Shown in pieces: positions 17,768 to 25,529 of a stretch of DNA of 64,000 nt. The stretch is from contig NZ_KQ976354.1 in the NCBI RefSeq assembly GCF_000346485.2, forward strand, positions 9,692,341-9,756,340, in the 5' to 3' direction. The notes below the pieces were generated by a model that made no database searches, was not told where the DNA came from, and was given only the letters and a program-made list of their open reading frames with translations. The position numbers and the translations under genes were made by a program. How positions within the stretch are numbered: position 1 is the first letter of the stretch; the number at the start of each line of letters is the position of its first letter. Source of the stretch: Scytonema hofmannii PCC 7110. GTDB lineage: Bacteria > Cyanobacteriota > Cyanobacteriia > Cyanobacteriales > Nostocaceae.

Positions 17768-17880
17768 CCTCACTCTAGAAGAGTGGGCTATACAAGCAAA
17801 GCCCGCCTGCGCGGGCTATAAGGATTTTAGCCCACGTAGGTGGGCTTCGTTTTTGAAGCCACAGACTGGAAGTCTGTAAG
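17768..17880. repeat. Cluster of four short hairpins upstream of the SDR gene
   Basis: Consecutive inverted repeats read CACTCTAGAAGAGTG, GCCCGCCTGCGCGGGC, AGCCCACGTAGGTGGGCT and ACAGACTGGAAGTCTGT. The third is followed by TCGTTTTT and could terminate transcription. They resemble the dispersed repeat blocks of cyanobacterial genomes. Confidence 0.7.
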
Positions 17881-17932
17881 GTTTATTTGCGTTAGACTTT
17901 ATTAATTATATGTAGTTAAAAGTTTTTTTAAC

Positions 17933-18733
17933 GTGACAGAAGATTTAGTATTGGTTGCTGGCGCTACTGGTGGGGTAGGTCAGTTAGCGGTGAGCAAACT
18001 GTTAGAGAAAGGCTTGAAAGTTCGCGTTTTGACACGCAATTCTACAAAAGCAGAGAAAATGTTTGAGGGCAAAGTAGAAATTGCTATTGGTGACATACGC
18101 GATCCCAGTACACTCCCCACAGCAGTACAGGATGTTGCCTACATCATCTGCTGTACTGGGACGACCGCCTTTCCTTCCGAAAGATGGGATTTCGAGCCGA
18201 ATCCTAACTTAATTGAGTGGATTCAGCTATTGCTTAATAGTAGCGATCGCGAAAGGAGGGCAAAAAATAGCCCTTCAAAAGTAGATGCACAAGGGGTCAG
18301 CAATTTGGTAGCAGCCGCACCCCACAATCTGAAACGTTTTGTCTTTGTGTCTTCCTGTGGAGTTCTCCACAAATCTCAATTTCCTTACAGCGTCCTCAAT
18401 GGTTTTGGTATATTGGATGCCAAACTGAAGGGCGAGGAAGCTATTATCAATTCTGGATTGCCTTACACCATCATCCGCCCTGGGCGTTTGATTGATGGTC
18501 CCTATACTTCTTATGACCTGAACACCTTGTTGAAAGCGACAACAGCAGGCAAATATGGTGTGGTTTTGGGTACGGGAGACACGTTGACAGGGCAAACCAG
18601 CCGCATTGATGTAGCCGCAGTCTGTGTGGAGTGCATTCACAATCCTCGTTCTGAAAGGAAAGCGTTTGAAATCATCAACCAAGGACAAAGACCTTCTGCG
18701 ATTGACTGGGAAACGCTTTTTGCTCAACTTTAG
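17933..18733 (+). CDS. NAD(P)-binding atypical short-chain dehydrogenase/reductase
   Basis: A 266-residue protein. The N-terminal LVAGATGGVGQLAV is the Rossmann dinucleotide motif of NmrA-like/atypical SDR proteins, followed by VRVLTRN (cofactor-binding) and the YIICCTGTT segment. YSVLNGFGILDAKLKGEEAI contains the tyrosine and the lysine that fit the catalytic pair. Cyanobacterial relatives act in pigment or photosystem assembly, but this one cannot be assigned. GTG start; no operon partner. Confidence 0.85.
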   Translation: MTEDLVLVAGATGGVGQLAVSKLLEKGLKVRVLTRNSTKAEKMFEGKVEIAIGDIRDPSTLPTAVQDVAYIICCTGTTAFPSERWDFEPNPNLIEWIQLLLNSSDRERRAKNSPSKVDAQGVSNLVAAAPHNLKRFVFVSSCGVLHKSQFPYSVLNGFGILDAKLKGEEAIINSGLPYTIIRPGRLIDGPYTSYDLNTLLKATTAGKYGVVLGTGDTLTGQTSRIDVAAVCVECIHNPRSERKAFEIINQGQRPSAIDWETLFAQL

Positions 18734-18872
18734 TGCTACCTTGCGGAAATTACTACTTTGGAGAGAGAATTTTCCGGAACTACTGAATGGGCAGTGGTAG
18801 ATATTATCAGAGTAATCACTTATGTCTAACCCTATACTAGCCGAGGGCATCTAGCCCGACTATCTATATATT

Positions 18873-18902
18873 AAAAGCCCGGTCATTATAGATCGGGCTT
18901 TC
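18873..18902 (+). terminator. Rho-independent terminator-like hairpin
   Basis: AAAAGCCCGGTC, loop ATTATA and GATCGGGCTTT form a strong stem about 140 bases after the SDR gene. The A-tract and T-tract on both sides make it usable from either strand. Confidence 0.7.
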
Positions 18903-18937
18903 GGCATTTCAATGCTACGCGCCTAGGGACTTCTATA

Positions 18938-19075
18938 AGGGACTTCCAAATAAAAAAATATCCCAAAATTTCTTGTGGTGCGGGCGTCCTCGCCCGCCCC
19001 TCCCCGCCACTACATAGAAGACGGGCGGGGACGCCCGTCCCACAATATGGGATAATTTATTTCCTGGAAATCCCT
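18938..19075. mobile_element. MITE-like element, copy 2
   Basis: A 138-base element matching copy 1 at 12614-12741: left end AGGGACTTCCAAATAAAAAA, an internal GC-rich palindrome (GCGGGCGTCCTCGCCCGCC and a complementary GGGCGGGGACGCCC), right end CTGGAAATCCCT. A partial duplicate of the left end (TAGGGACTT) sits just before it at 18923. No coding capacity. Confidence 0.75.
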
Positions 19076-19126
19076 AAGACTGTTGGGCGAATTGGTGAGA
19101 GGAATGATTTGCATAGAGTTAATAGC

Positions 19127-19870
19127 TTAGAGTTTTAAATCTGTTCTAGTTTGAATAATCAGTCGTTTTTGAGGCACTCTCAGCAGCGATATGCCAACTA
19201 TGAGCAACCAGATTTCCCACAAGATGAATCCTACGGGTGTAGCTTCTACTACAGGCATTGCGGGAATTACTGTTGCTAATAGTTCGCTTTGCCCTAGCAG
19301 CAACAGTGGTGTGGTGAGCAACCCCCACCAAGCGACCCAGGACTTGAATAGCGGCGATGGTCGCATTGCCATCCCAACTCCCAAAGTCCAGCCGATCAGT
19401 AAGAACTGTCCGAGATGCTCACCAATCACGACACCCCCATACTGATGCACTGCCTGGTAGACTACGCTCACCGCCTCACGTGTAGCTGTGCTGGCAGTTG
19501 TATCTGTATAAAGATTTGCCAGGATGGGAACGACAAACACCCAACGCATTAGCCCCACCGCCTGAAGGATACCGGAAATAGCACCCATAAATGTTGCAGT
19601 GGTAAGATAGAGCGTGTCTTCGCGGTCAAGAACTTTGTGCAGCAGAATACTGGTAGGGATAAATAGCAGTGCTGCTAAGCCAAAGACAAACCAGGTGAGA
19701 ATCAACCTTGCTCCACCTGCATGAAATTGAGTCAGGACATAATCCACTGGCTTACGGAGAATATCGTCATATTCAAAGGTTTGAATCAGCAGGCTGTAAG
19801 GGACGTTCAAAAGCACGACCAGAAAAATTAATAGAATACCTGTGGTGCGAACGAGTTGTAAGCGGTTCAT
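19127..19870 (-). CDS. DUF4386-like multi-pass membrane protein
   Basis: About 247 residues from an ATG at 19870, which follows a GGGGAGGAA ribosome site; a longer frame from 19900 lacks one. Six membrane segments are visible, starting TGILLIFLVVLLNVPYSLLI. The middle HQYGGVVIGEHLGQFLLIGWTLGVG and C-terminal FILWEIWLLIVGISLL fit the DUF4386 group, whose function is not known. The cupin gene lies 73 bases upstream on the same strand, so the two may be cotranscribed. Confidence 0.75.
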   Translation of the reverse strand: MNRLQLVRTTGILLIFLVVLLNVPYSLLIQTFEYDDILRKPVDYVLTQFHAGGARLILTWFVFGLAALLFIPTSILLHKVLDREDTLYLTTATFMGAISGILQAVGLMRWVFVVPILANLYTDTTASTATREAVSVVYQAVHQYGGVVIGEHLGQFLLIGWTLGVGMAMRPSPLFKSWVAWWGLLTTPLLLLGQSELLATVIPAMPVVEATPVGFILWEIWLLIVGISLLRVPQKRLIIQTRTDLKL

Positions 19871-19942
19871 TAAAGATTCCTCCCCATAATGTGAGTGCAA
19901 TTAGCAATAATCCCGTGTCAATCGCCCGGTGTAGAGGTGTCA

Positions 19943-20551
19943 TCAAGCACCCAGCTTGTTGTGGTGCCAATATTTGAGGAGCGATCGCTCAACGTTGAGT
20001 AATTGAGCCACCCAAACCAATGTGTTGATGACTGAGTTGAAGAGGATTGGCGATAAACCTACCGGAACTGTGTCGGAATATTTTAGTAAGACAGCGAGTT
20101 GCAATAAATTAGTCGGCATTCCTTCAGCATTAACTTTGCCGTCAATCGCCAACCCATACAGCCCCCGGAGAAACCGCTCAAACCCTGCGGCGGGTCTGTT
20201 TTCCGTGGTAAATGTGACCCAATCATTCGAGGTGTTACAAAAGCTATGGTGCATCAGAGCCGGAACCTGTAAACTTTCGCCTGCTTGCAGACTGCGTCGA
20301 TGGCCTTTCCGCCCCACCTCCATTTCCAGACACCCCTTCAGCACGGTAAAGGTTTCATCCATTGAGGTGTGGTAGTGTAGCGGGCTACCTTTGCCTCCAG
20401 GAGGTAAGTCAAAGCAAATTTTGGCATAAGCTCCATGATTTTGATGCGATGGGTGCAGAATGGTCATGCGATCGCCCGTTACTGGATTCACGATCGGTTC
20501 TGGCTTGTTTAAGAATGTTTCTTCACTTGTGGAAAAATCTGGGCTTGTCAT
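19943..20551 (-). CDS. Cupin-domain protein
   Basis: A 202-residue protein with a conserved cupin barrel. LHYHTSMDETFTVLKGCLEMEVG carries the first motif (two His, one Glu), and LQAGESLQVPALMHHSFCN the second. The last 80 residues form a helical tail with a hydrophobic LSPILFNSVINTLVWVAQLL, which might lie at a membrane. Such proteins often bind a metal and may sense or modify small molecules. It is followed on the same strand by the DUF4386-like gene. Confidence 0.85.
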   Translation of the reverse strand: MTSPDFSTSEETFLNKPEPIVNPVTGDRMTILHPSHQNHGAYAKICFDLPPGGKGSPLHYHTSMDETFTVLKGCLEMEVGRKGHRRSLQAGESLQVPALMHHSFCNTSNDWVTFTTENRPAAGFERFLRGLYGLAIDGKVNAEGMPTNLLQLAVLLKYSDTVPVGLSPILFNSVINTLVWVAQLLNVERSLLKYWHHNKLGA

Positions 20552-20700
20552 TATAAATACCTCGGTTGGCTATGTAATTTCATGCAATTACTTATAGTCC
20601 AACGGTAAGGTTTTCTGCTCATGTATAAAATGACTTGCCGTGCCAAAAAATTGACAGATGACGCCAGTTGAAAAATCTTCTCTATTTTGTCTGAGATTTC

Positions 20701-20905
20701 TTAAACTAATCCGTTGAGTTCAGCCAACTTCACAATGGCTGCAATTAACTCAGTCGGGTCAACTGGTTTGGAAATATGTATTTGAAACCCAGCCGCAAGC
20801 GCACGAATGCGTTCGGATTCTCCAGCAAACGCCGATGTTACTAATCAAAACATTATTATCGTCCACAACCAGAATCCGTAAGCCATTAAGAGAAGGAAAC
20901 TCATC
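20701..20905 (-). pseudogene. Decayed receiver-domain gene with internal deletion
   Basis: The minus strand encodes LRILVVDDNNVLISN (receiver strand 1 with the acidic pair), then after a frame change AGESERIRALAAGFQIHIS, KPVDPTELIAAIVKLAELNG and a TAA. The second part is receiver strand 5 and helix 5, with its conserved Lys-Pro. The middle of the domain, including the phospho-acceptor Asp, is missing. This looks like the C-terminal receiver of a former hybrid kinase. Confidence 0.75.
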
Positions 20906-20993
20906 TTAGTGCAATCTCCCAAAAAAAGTTACAATAAAGAGATTGTTCTCCAAACCTAATTATTTCTAATCTGGAAACAGACTGGAGACTCAA

Positions 20994-21167
20994 ATGACCT
21001 CAGCAACGATCGCAACACCCAGAAAAGAATCGCCCCTACTGTTTGAGGGACTGACCTGGAGAGAGTTCAAAGCCGTTGAGCAATTATTAGACCGTCCAGG
21101 GTATCGGCTGTCTTTCCTGGGTGGAGTTCTGGAGATACGAGGTTCTTGCGTACAAAGCGCGTGCTAA
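20994..21167 (+). pseudogene. N-terminal fragment of a Uma2-family gene
   Basis: An ATG at 20994 opens a 57-residue frame. LFEGLTWREFKAVEQLLDRP and GYRLSFLGGVLEI match the N-terminus of Uma2/DUF820 nucleases. It ends abruptly after GSCVQSAC, without the catalytic PD-(D/E)XK region. Third Uma2-type gene of the window, and the most degraded. Confidence 0.7.
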
Positions 21168-21444
21168 ATTTGTTAAAAAATAAGCTTGAGACCTTTGCTG
21201 GTCAAGCAGGATAGCCATTATTGACTGCATGAAGGTCAGATTGCTGAAATTTAGACTATAAGCGCCTGTAAGCCTTTCTGGTGCGATCTCTGCGCCTAGT
21301 AAGGTTTAAAAGTAATTTATTTAACCGCCGAGACGCAGAGTACGCAGAGGTAAGAGGTGAGGGAGCTATTGATTTTCTGAAGTTTTGATCCACCTTGACA
21401 AGGCTAGCATTGCCCACCCTAAGTATATTTCAAAAATTAAATAG

Positions 21445-21576
21445 GAGTCCTATATTGAAGACACGCTAGTTAAACGCTGCCGTTCTTTGTTAGTTAAGGA
21501 ATTAGAAGTACTGGGTGAGGCGTTGTTAAATTTTACTTTGGTTAGGGATTTGCTCGTTTGGTTGGATCAACAGTAA
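21445..21576 (+). pseudogene. DUF4351 C-terminal fragment
   Basis: A short open stretch without a start encodes CRSLLVKELEVLGEALLNF and then TLVRDLLVWLDQQ before a TAA. This matches the C-terminal DUF4351 domain of Rpn/PD-(D/E)XK transposase-like proteins. The rest of the gene is not present in the 270 bases upstream, where I see only AT-rich sequence and a CGCAGAGTACGCAGAGG-type dispersed repeat. Confidence 0.6.
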
Positions 21577-22328
21577 TTTTTATCTCGCTCAATAGCAATG
21601 CTTGATAAATCTATATATGGATGAAATAAAGACTTTATTGCGTCTTTTTCCTTCTCAAACCATTCTCTAATTTCCTTGCTTTTTTTGCAATTATATTTTA
21701 AGTCTTGAATATTCTGATTTTTGTCTGATTCTCCCTTTTCATCATTATACCAATCAGGATTTTCTTGTGACTGCTTTGTCCCATAGTCATTAAGTTCTTT
21801 AATATTTTCTTTATAGCTCATTAAATCGTAGGCTTTTGAATAAATTTCTTCGAGTTTTTTGTTAACATCTGCACCAAATAAAAATTGTGATTCGTAAAAG
21901 TGAGGCTCAAAATTAATGCATTTTTCTTTTATAAGTTCGGGGATATTTTTTATAGCAACAGCAACTAAAGTCATGGTGGATACATAAACTTGAAATCGCT
22001 TGTCAGATAAATTTTTTCTTAACTGTTGCCGATTCACTTGGTACTGTTGATACGCGATATAAGCTGCAATGCAAGTGATTGGAGTAAAAGCCTTTATCAA
22101 ATCATCTGAATTGTTAAAAAAACTCTTAGACATGAACGTTAAAATAAATGGAGAACTTATAAAAAATAAAGAAGGAATGATAATTGGTCTGTGATTAAAC
22201 CAATTCCTAACTTCCCTGACTATATCTAATTTATACGCAATTAACATAGCTTTATAAATAAGCCAAACGCCTGTAAAACCTAAACCTAGGATAGCTGGTA
22301 CATTATCAAGTAAATTACTATATATCAT
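21567..22328 (-). CDS. Hypothetical membrane protein with charged cytoplasmic tail
   Basis: A 253-residue protein with three hydrophobic segments in its first 95 residues (AILGLGFTGVWLIYKAMLIA, IIIPSLFFISSPFILTFM and AFTPITCIAAYIAY), then a largely helical, Lys/Glu/Asn-rich tail. I do not recognise the family. It is AT-richer than its neighbours and lies among gene remnants, which suggests recent acquisition. No operon partner is evident. Confidence 0.65.
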   Translation of the reverse strand: MIYSNLLDNVPAILGLGFTGVWLIYKAMLIAYKLDIVREVRNWFNHRPIIIPSLFFISSPFILTFMSKSFFNNSDDLIKAFTPITCIAAYIAYQQYQVNRQQLRKNLSDKRFQVYVSTMTLVAVAIKNIPELIKEKCINFEPHFYESQFLFGADVNKKLEEIYSKAYDLMSYKENIKELNDYGTKQSQENPDWYNDEKGESDKNQNIQDLKYNCKKSKEIREWFEKEKDAIKSLFHPYIDLSSIAIERDKNYC

Positions 22329-22593
22329 ATATATTTCTATTATTTAATCGTGGTGTCAAGAGGTTTCTCTCCTAAATCAAGCAAGCATTATTTAGTACTA
22401 GTACAGCACGGCGGAAATAAAGCAACCATTAGTAACAGACAAAAAGTTTTTATTGTAAGCTTTTGCGCCTTCTGCCCTCTGCCACCGTACTTCTGACTTT
22501 ATGTACTAGCCCGCCGCAGGCATCGGTCTTCTCTTAAAAACTTTTTGCTTTACTGATAATAAATCTTGGCAGTGGGTGGCAATTATTTTCTAG

Positions 22594-22836
22594 TCAAAAA
22601 GTGGGGTTTGAGACTTGCTTTGACACTGCATTGAGACTTGATTCGTTGCAGGGTTTTACCTCATTTTGCTGGACTGCAAACCAAGCAATTGTTGTACCAT
22701 CTTCACGGGAAAACTCAACTTCGTAAGCTTCATCACCATATACTTCTAGGATAATCCCGATTGCTCCAGTCTTGACTCCTCTATCCTGATAGCGATTTGT
22801 CACAAGTTGAATAACTGAATATTGTTCCAATAACAT
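22594..22836 (-). CDS. DUF4926 protein, probable antitoxin/immunity partner
   Basis: About 80 residues from ATG 22836, chosen because an AAGGAGAG ribosome site lies 8 bases upstream; a longer frame from 22872 has none. The core YSVIQLVTNRYQDRGVKTGA and GIILEVYGDEAYEVEF match DUF4926, a small beta-barrel-like family often found next to DUF6883. It starts 26 bases after the end of the DUF6883 gene on the same strand. Confidence 0.8.
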   Translation of the reverse strand: MLLEQYSVIQLVTNRYQDRGVKTGAIGIILEVYGDEAYEVEFSREDGTTIAWFAVQQNEVKPCNESSLNAVSKQVSNPTF

Positions 22837-22861
22837 CACGAATCTCTCCTTAACGTTATGA

Positions 22862-23242
22862 TTAGCGTGCAAATCCAGAAAATGGAGTTGCTAACTTTAG
22901 TGTACCATCTGTACTCAGAATCCATCCTGTTAAAAGTCGTTTACCTCGAATCTCAACGACTATGGTACATCTCTGTCCATATCGATCTTTCTCTCCAACA
23001 ACGTAATCCTTTTGGTTAAATTTTGCTTGAGCTTGACTGATATAAGTTGATAAAAGTTCTTGTGCATCCTCATTACTATTAGGACGAAAACCTAAAGTAT
23101 CGATAAATATTTTGTCCTTGCCAGTTTTATGGTTAGGTACTAAAACATAGTCTGAAAACTTTCGGAGATCGCCAGTGAAATGAGTGGCTTCCCACTCAGT
23201 AACTTGTTCCTCATTATCTGTTTCACCTCCTGGATTGTTCAT
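22862..23242 (-). CDS. DUF6883 protein, candidate toxin
   Basis: A 126-residue protein with the DUF6883 core: YVLVPNHKTGKDKIFIDTLG, then a helix with DAQELLSTYISQAQ and the beta-hairpin RCTIVVEIRGKRLLTGWIL. This domain is found at the C-terminus of polymorphic toxins and in stand-alone pairs with DUF4926, so a toxin-antidote unit is a reasonable inference. No activity is proven by sequence. It lies 36 bases before the 3'-end of dynamin paralogue B. Confidence 0.75.
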   Translation of the reverse strand: MNNPGGETDNEEQVTEWEATHFTGDLRKFSDYVLVPNHKTGKDKIFIDTLGFRPNSNEDAQELLSTYISQAQAKFNQKDYVVGEKDRYGQRCTIVVEIRGKRLLTGWILSTDGTLKLATPFSGFAR

Positions 23243-23278
23243 AATGTATGAATGGTTAATCTAAGCCTTTATATAATA

Positions 23279-25453
23279 CTACTTGACTGGTGCGGGTTGT
23301 ACTAAATCGAGTACGTCGCGTGATGTCAAAGGACGATCGCTTTCTTGTGGAATTTCTGCTCGGCTTTCCTCTCTCCCATTTTGTAAAAAGATTCGCCACT
23401 CGCTTTCTATATTTGTTCTGCGAAGAATCGTGTCAAAAAACTCTTCTACAATGGCATAAGCTGCTTGATTTGGTTCGCTGAGCAACTGCTTCAAAGCATT
23501 TTCACACTTACTGAGAGTTTCCGCATGAGCAATTTTGAGATTTAAAAGTACTTGTTCGGCTGAAGTCGCTCCTGTTAGCTTGGGCGCGACAGGTTCGTTC
23601 GGAGTTAACCCATCAAGGGATTTACGAAGGCGATGCTGTATAAACCCTCGGTAAGAAAGCTGATATTCATCAAGTGTTTTGAATCCGTATTTTAACTGGC
23701 TTGGTATCCCTGGAATCAGTTCATCTGATATTTGAGTAGCAACTCCATGAATAAATTCAGCCCCTCGTTCTTGTGTCAAGCTTCCTAAATGTCCCTTGTC
23801 AATAAGTACTTTTGCTACTTGTGATTTGACTTTGTTGAGCGATCGCTTTAACCCTTCATCCAATAACAGAAGATGTTGTAAGAAACGGGCGCGGATTTCA
23901 TGTAAATACTTTTCATAGACCCCACGGTAGCTTTTTTCCAGACTATACCAATGTTCTATTTCTTGAATTGAAGGAATTCCTGTATCACTTCGACACGCTT
24001 GTAAAGCAGTTTCAATTTGCTTTTTGAATTCCAAATCAACGGATTCTCGGTTTTTTCGCAGTTCTTGAAGCAGCTTCTCAAGACCATTTGTTAAATCCCG
24101 CACAACATCTTGGAACTTTATTTCAAATAATGCAAGTTCCCTAGCATCTTGAGTTGCTAAATCTAGAGCTTTTCCCACTTTATCTAACTCAGCATTAACT
24201 TTGCTTTGCACTATAGCTAATTTTTGCTGGCTCAACAAGATGTCTTTGTAACCTAAATCAAGATTTTTTTCCTCCATATGATTTAGTGACCTTTCTAAAA
24301 GTTTGTGGATTTCTTGGCTGTTTGCACAGTTAGCTATTATGTATTCATCAATATTTATACTTTTATTTGTAATGTCTAATACTAAATCTTGGCAAATTTT
24401 TGAGTTATCTCGATATGGTGAATGAGCTTCTGTACGATTCAGGACCATAAAAGACCATACATGAGATGGCAAATCAGCTATTACAGTCCGTACTTTTTCA
24501 GATAAACTAATATCTACCTCTTGCCAACTGTCCCCTATTGACTTTGGCATTCGTACAAACAAAATTGCATCAACTTCTTGTGCTATTTTTTTGATAAGGG
24601 AATCCTCGTTGCAAATACCTGTATTGCCAATACCAGGCATATCTACAAAGACAAATTTTTCAACATCAGTGTTAGGAAATTTACAAACAATCTTTGCTTC
24701 TTTAACAGCTAAGTAGTTAAAAAAGCTTTGCTGTCCGTAAGCAGTTTCTTGTGCAACATACTCTGGAATTTCATTTTTAGAAATGCGACGGGGAGAAGGT
24801 TGTCCTATGAGATGGCGGTACTTTTCTACATTGATGTGATATCTTACCAAGCGCAAATACATGGTTTCCTGGTCTGTTTCTGAAGAAAAAACACTTGGTA
24901 ATAAAGGTAGAGGTTTAGCTACAAATTCATCTATGGTCCTAGGTTTTAGCCCCAAAGATAGTTTTTCATAGTAGGGATGAATGACTTCTGTAAGAAACGA
25001 ATGTTCGGAATAAAACCACACTTCTGCATAAGTTTCCTCTAATAAATTATTATGGATACTACAGTAAACTCCTGTGCAATGCTGTCTGTGTCCATCTGGA
25101 ATTTCAGCACTCGTTAACCCAGTTAAACTCTGTAATAATCGGCTCTTTCCTTGTTTAGGTCGTCCAACAACGCCAATTTTTATTGTTTCTCGACAAAAAC
25201 GTTCTTTAATTTTATGCAGTTTTTCTAACTCATTCCTAATACTTTGTTGTAGTTGCGTTAGATCGAGCGCTGGCAAAACTTCAACTGTATTTGAGATATT
25301 AATGCGCGTTAATAACTGCTGGTGATTTTCTTCTAGACTTTGTATCACCGCTTCTAAAGATTTAAAATCAGCTTCTATACTTGTGATTTTTGAAGCCAGA
25401 GAACGGCGTTTTTCAAAAATATTGGTTATGCCCCCAGTCTTAATTGTGTTCAT
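23279..25453 (-). CDS. Dynamin-like GTPase, paralogue B
   Basis: A 724-residue protein with the same layout as paralogue A (15556-17730): coiled coil, GTPase domain with G1 GRPKQGKS (97-104), HCTGV, G3 DMPGIGNTG, G4-like LNRT, and a long helical C-terminal half. Near-identical blocks include RLLQSLTGL, RQHCTGV, EYVAQ, FFNYLAV, FPNTDV, ILFVRMPKS and AIVEEF. By eye about half the residues match. The ATG directly abuts a TCATTTG/CACTGGT repeat tract, so no native ribosome site is visible. A heterotypic pair with A is likely but not demonstrated. Confidence 0.85.
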   Translation of the reverse strand: MNTIKTGGITNIFEKRRSLASKITSIEADFKSLEAVIQSLEENHQQLLTRINISNTVEVLPALDLTQLQQSIRNELEKLHKIKERFCRETIKIGVVGRPKQGKSRLLQSLTGLTSAEIPDGHRQHCTGVYCSIHNNLLEETYAEVWFYSEHSFLTEVIHPYYEKLSLGLKPRTIDEFVAKPLPLLPSVFSSETDQETMYLRLVRYHINVEKYRHLIGQPSPRRISKNEIPEYVAQETAYGQQSFFNYLAVKEAKIVCKFPNTDVEKFVFVDMPGIGNTGICNEDSLIKKIAQEVDAILFVRMPKSIGDSWQEVDISLSEKVRTVIADLPSHVWSFMVLNRTEAHSPYRDNSKICQDLVLDITNKSINIDEYIIANCANSQEIHKLLERSLNHMEEKNLDLGYKDILLSQQKLAIVQSKVNAELDKVGKALDLATQDARELALFEIKFQDVVRDLTNGLEKLLQELRKNRESVDLEFKKQIETALQACRSDTGIPSIQEIEHWYSLEKSYRGVYEKYLHEIRARFLQHLLLLDEGLKRSLNKVKSQVAKVLIDKGHLGSLTQERGAEFIHGVATQISDELIPGIPSQLKYGFKTLDEYQLSYRGFIQHRLRKSLDGLTPNEPVAPKLTGATSAEQVLLNLKIAHAETLSKCENALKQLLSEPNQAAYAIVEEFFDTILRRTNIESEWRIFLQNGREESRAEIPQESDRPLTSRDVLDLVQPAPVK

Positions 25454-25525
25454 TTGTCATTTGTCATTTGTCATTTGTCATTTGTCACTGGTCACTGGTC
25501 ACTGGTCACTGGTCACTGGTCACTG
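25451..25525. repeat. TCATTTG and CACTGGT heptamer tract
   Basis: About five tandem TCATTTG units are followed by about six tandem TCACTGG units. It fills the whole space between dynamin paralogue B and the Wzc-like gene. Confidence 0.9.
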
Positions 25526-25529
25526 ATTA

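Noticed and set aside
25451-25525. Possible CRISPR array
   Set aside because: The units are 7-base tandem repeats without spacers; the same holds for the other heptamer tracts.
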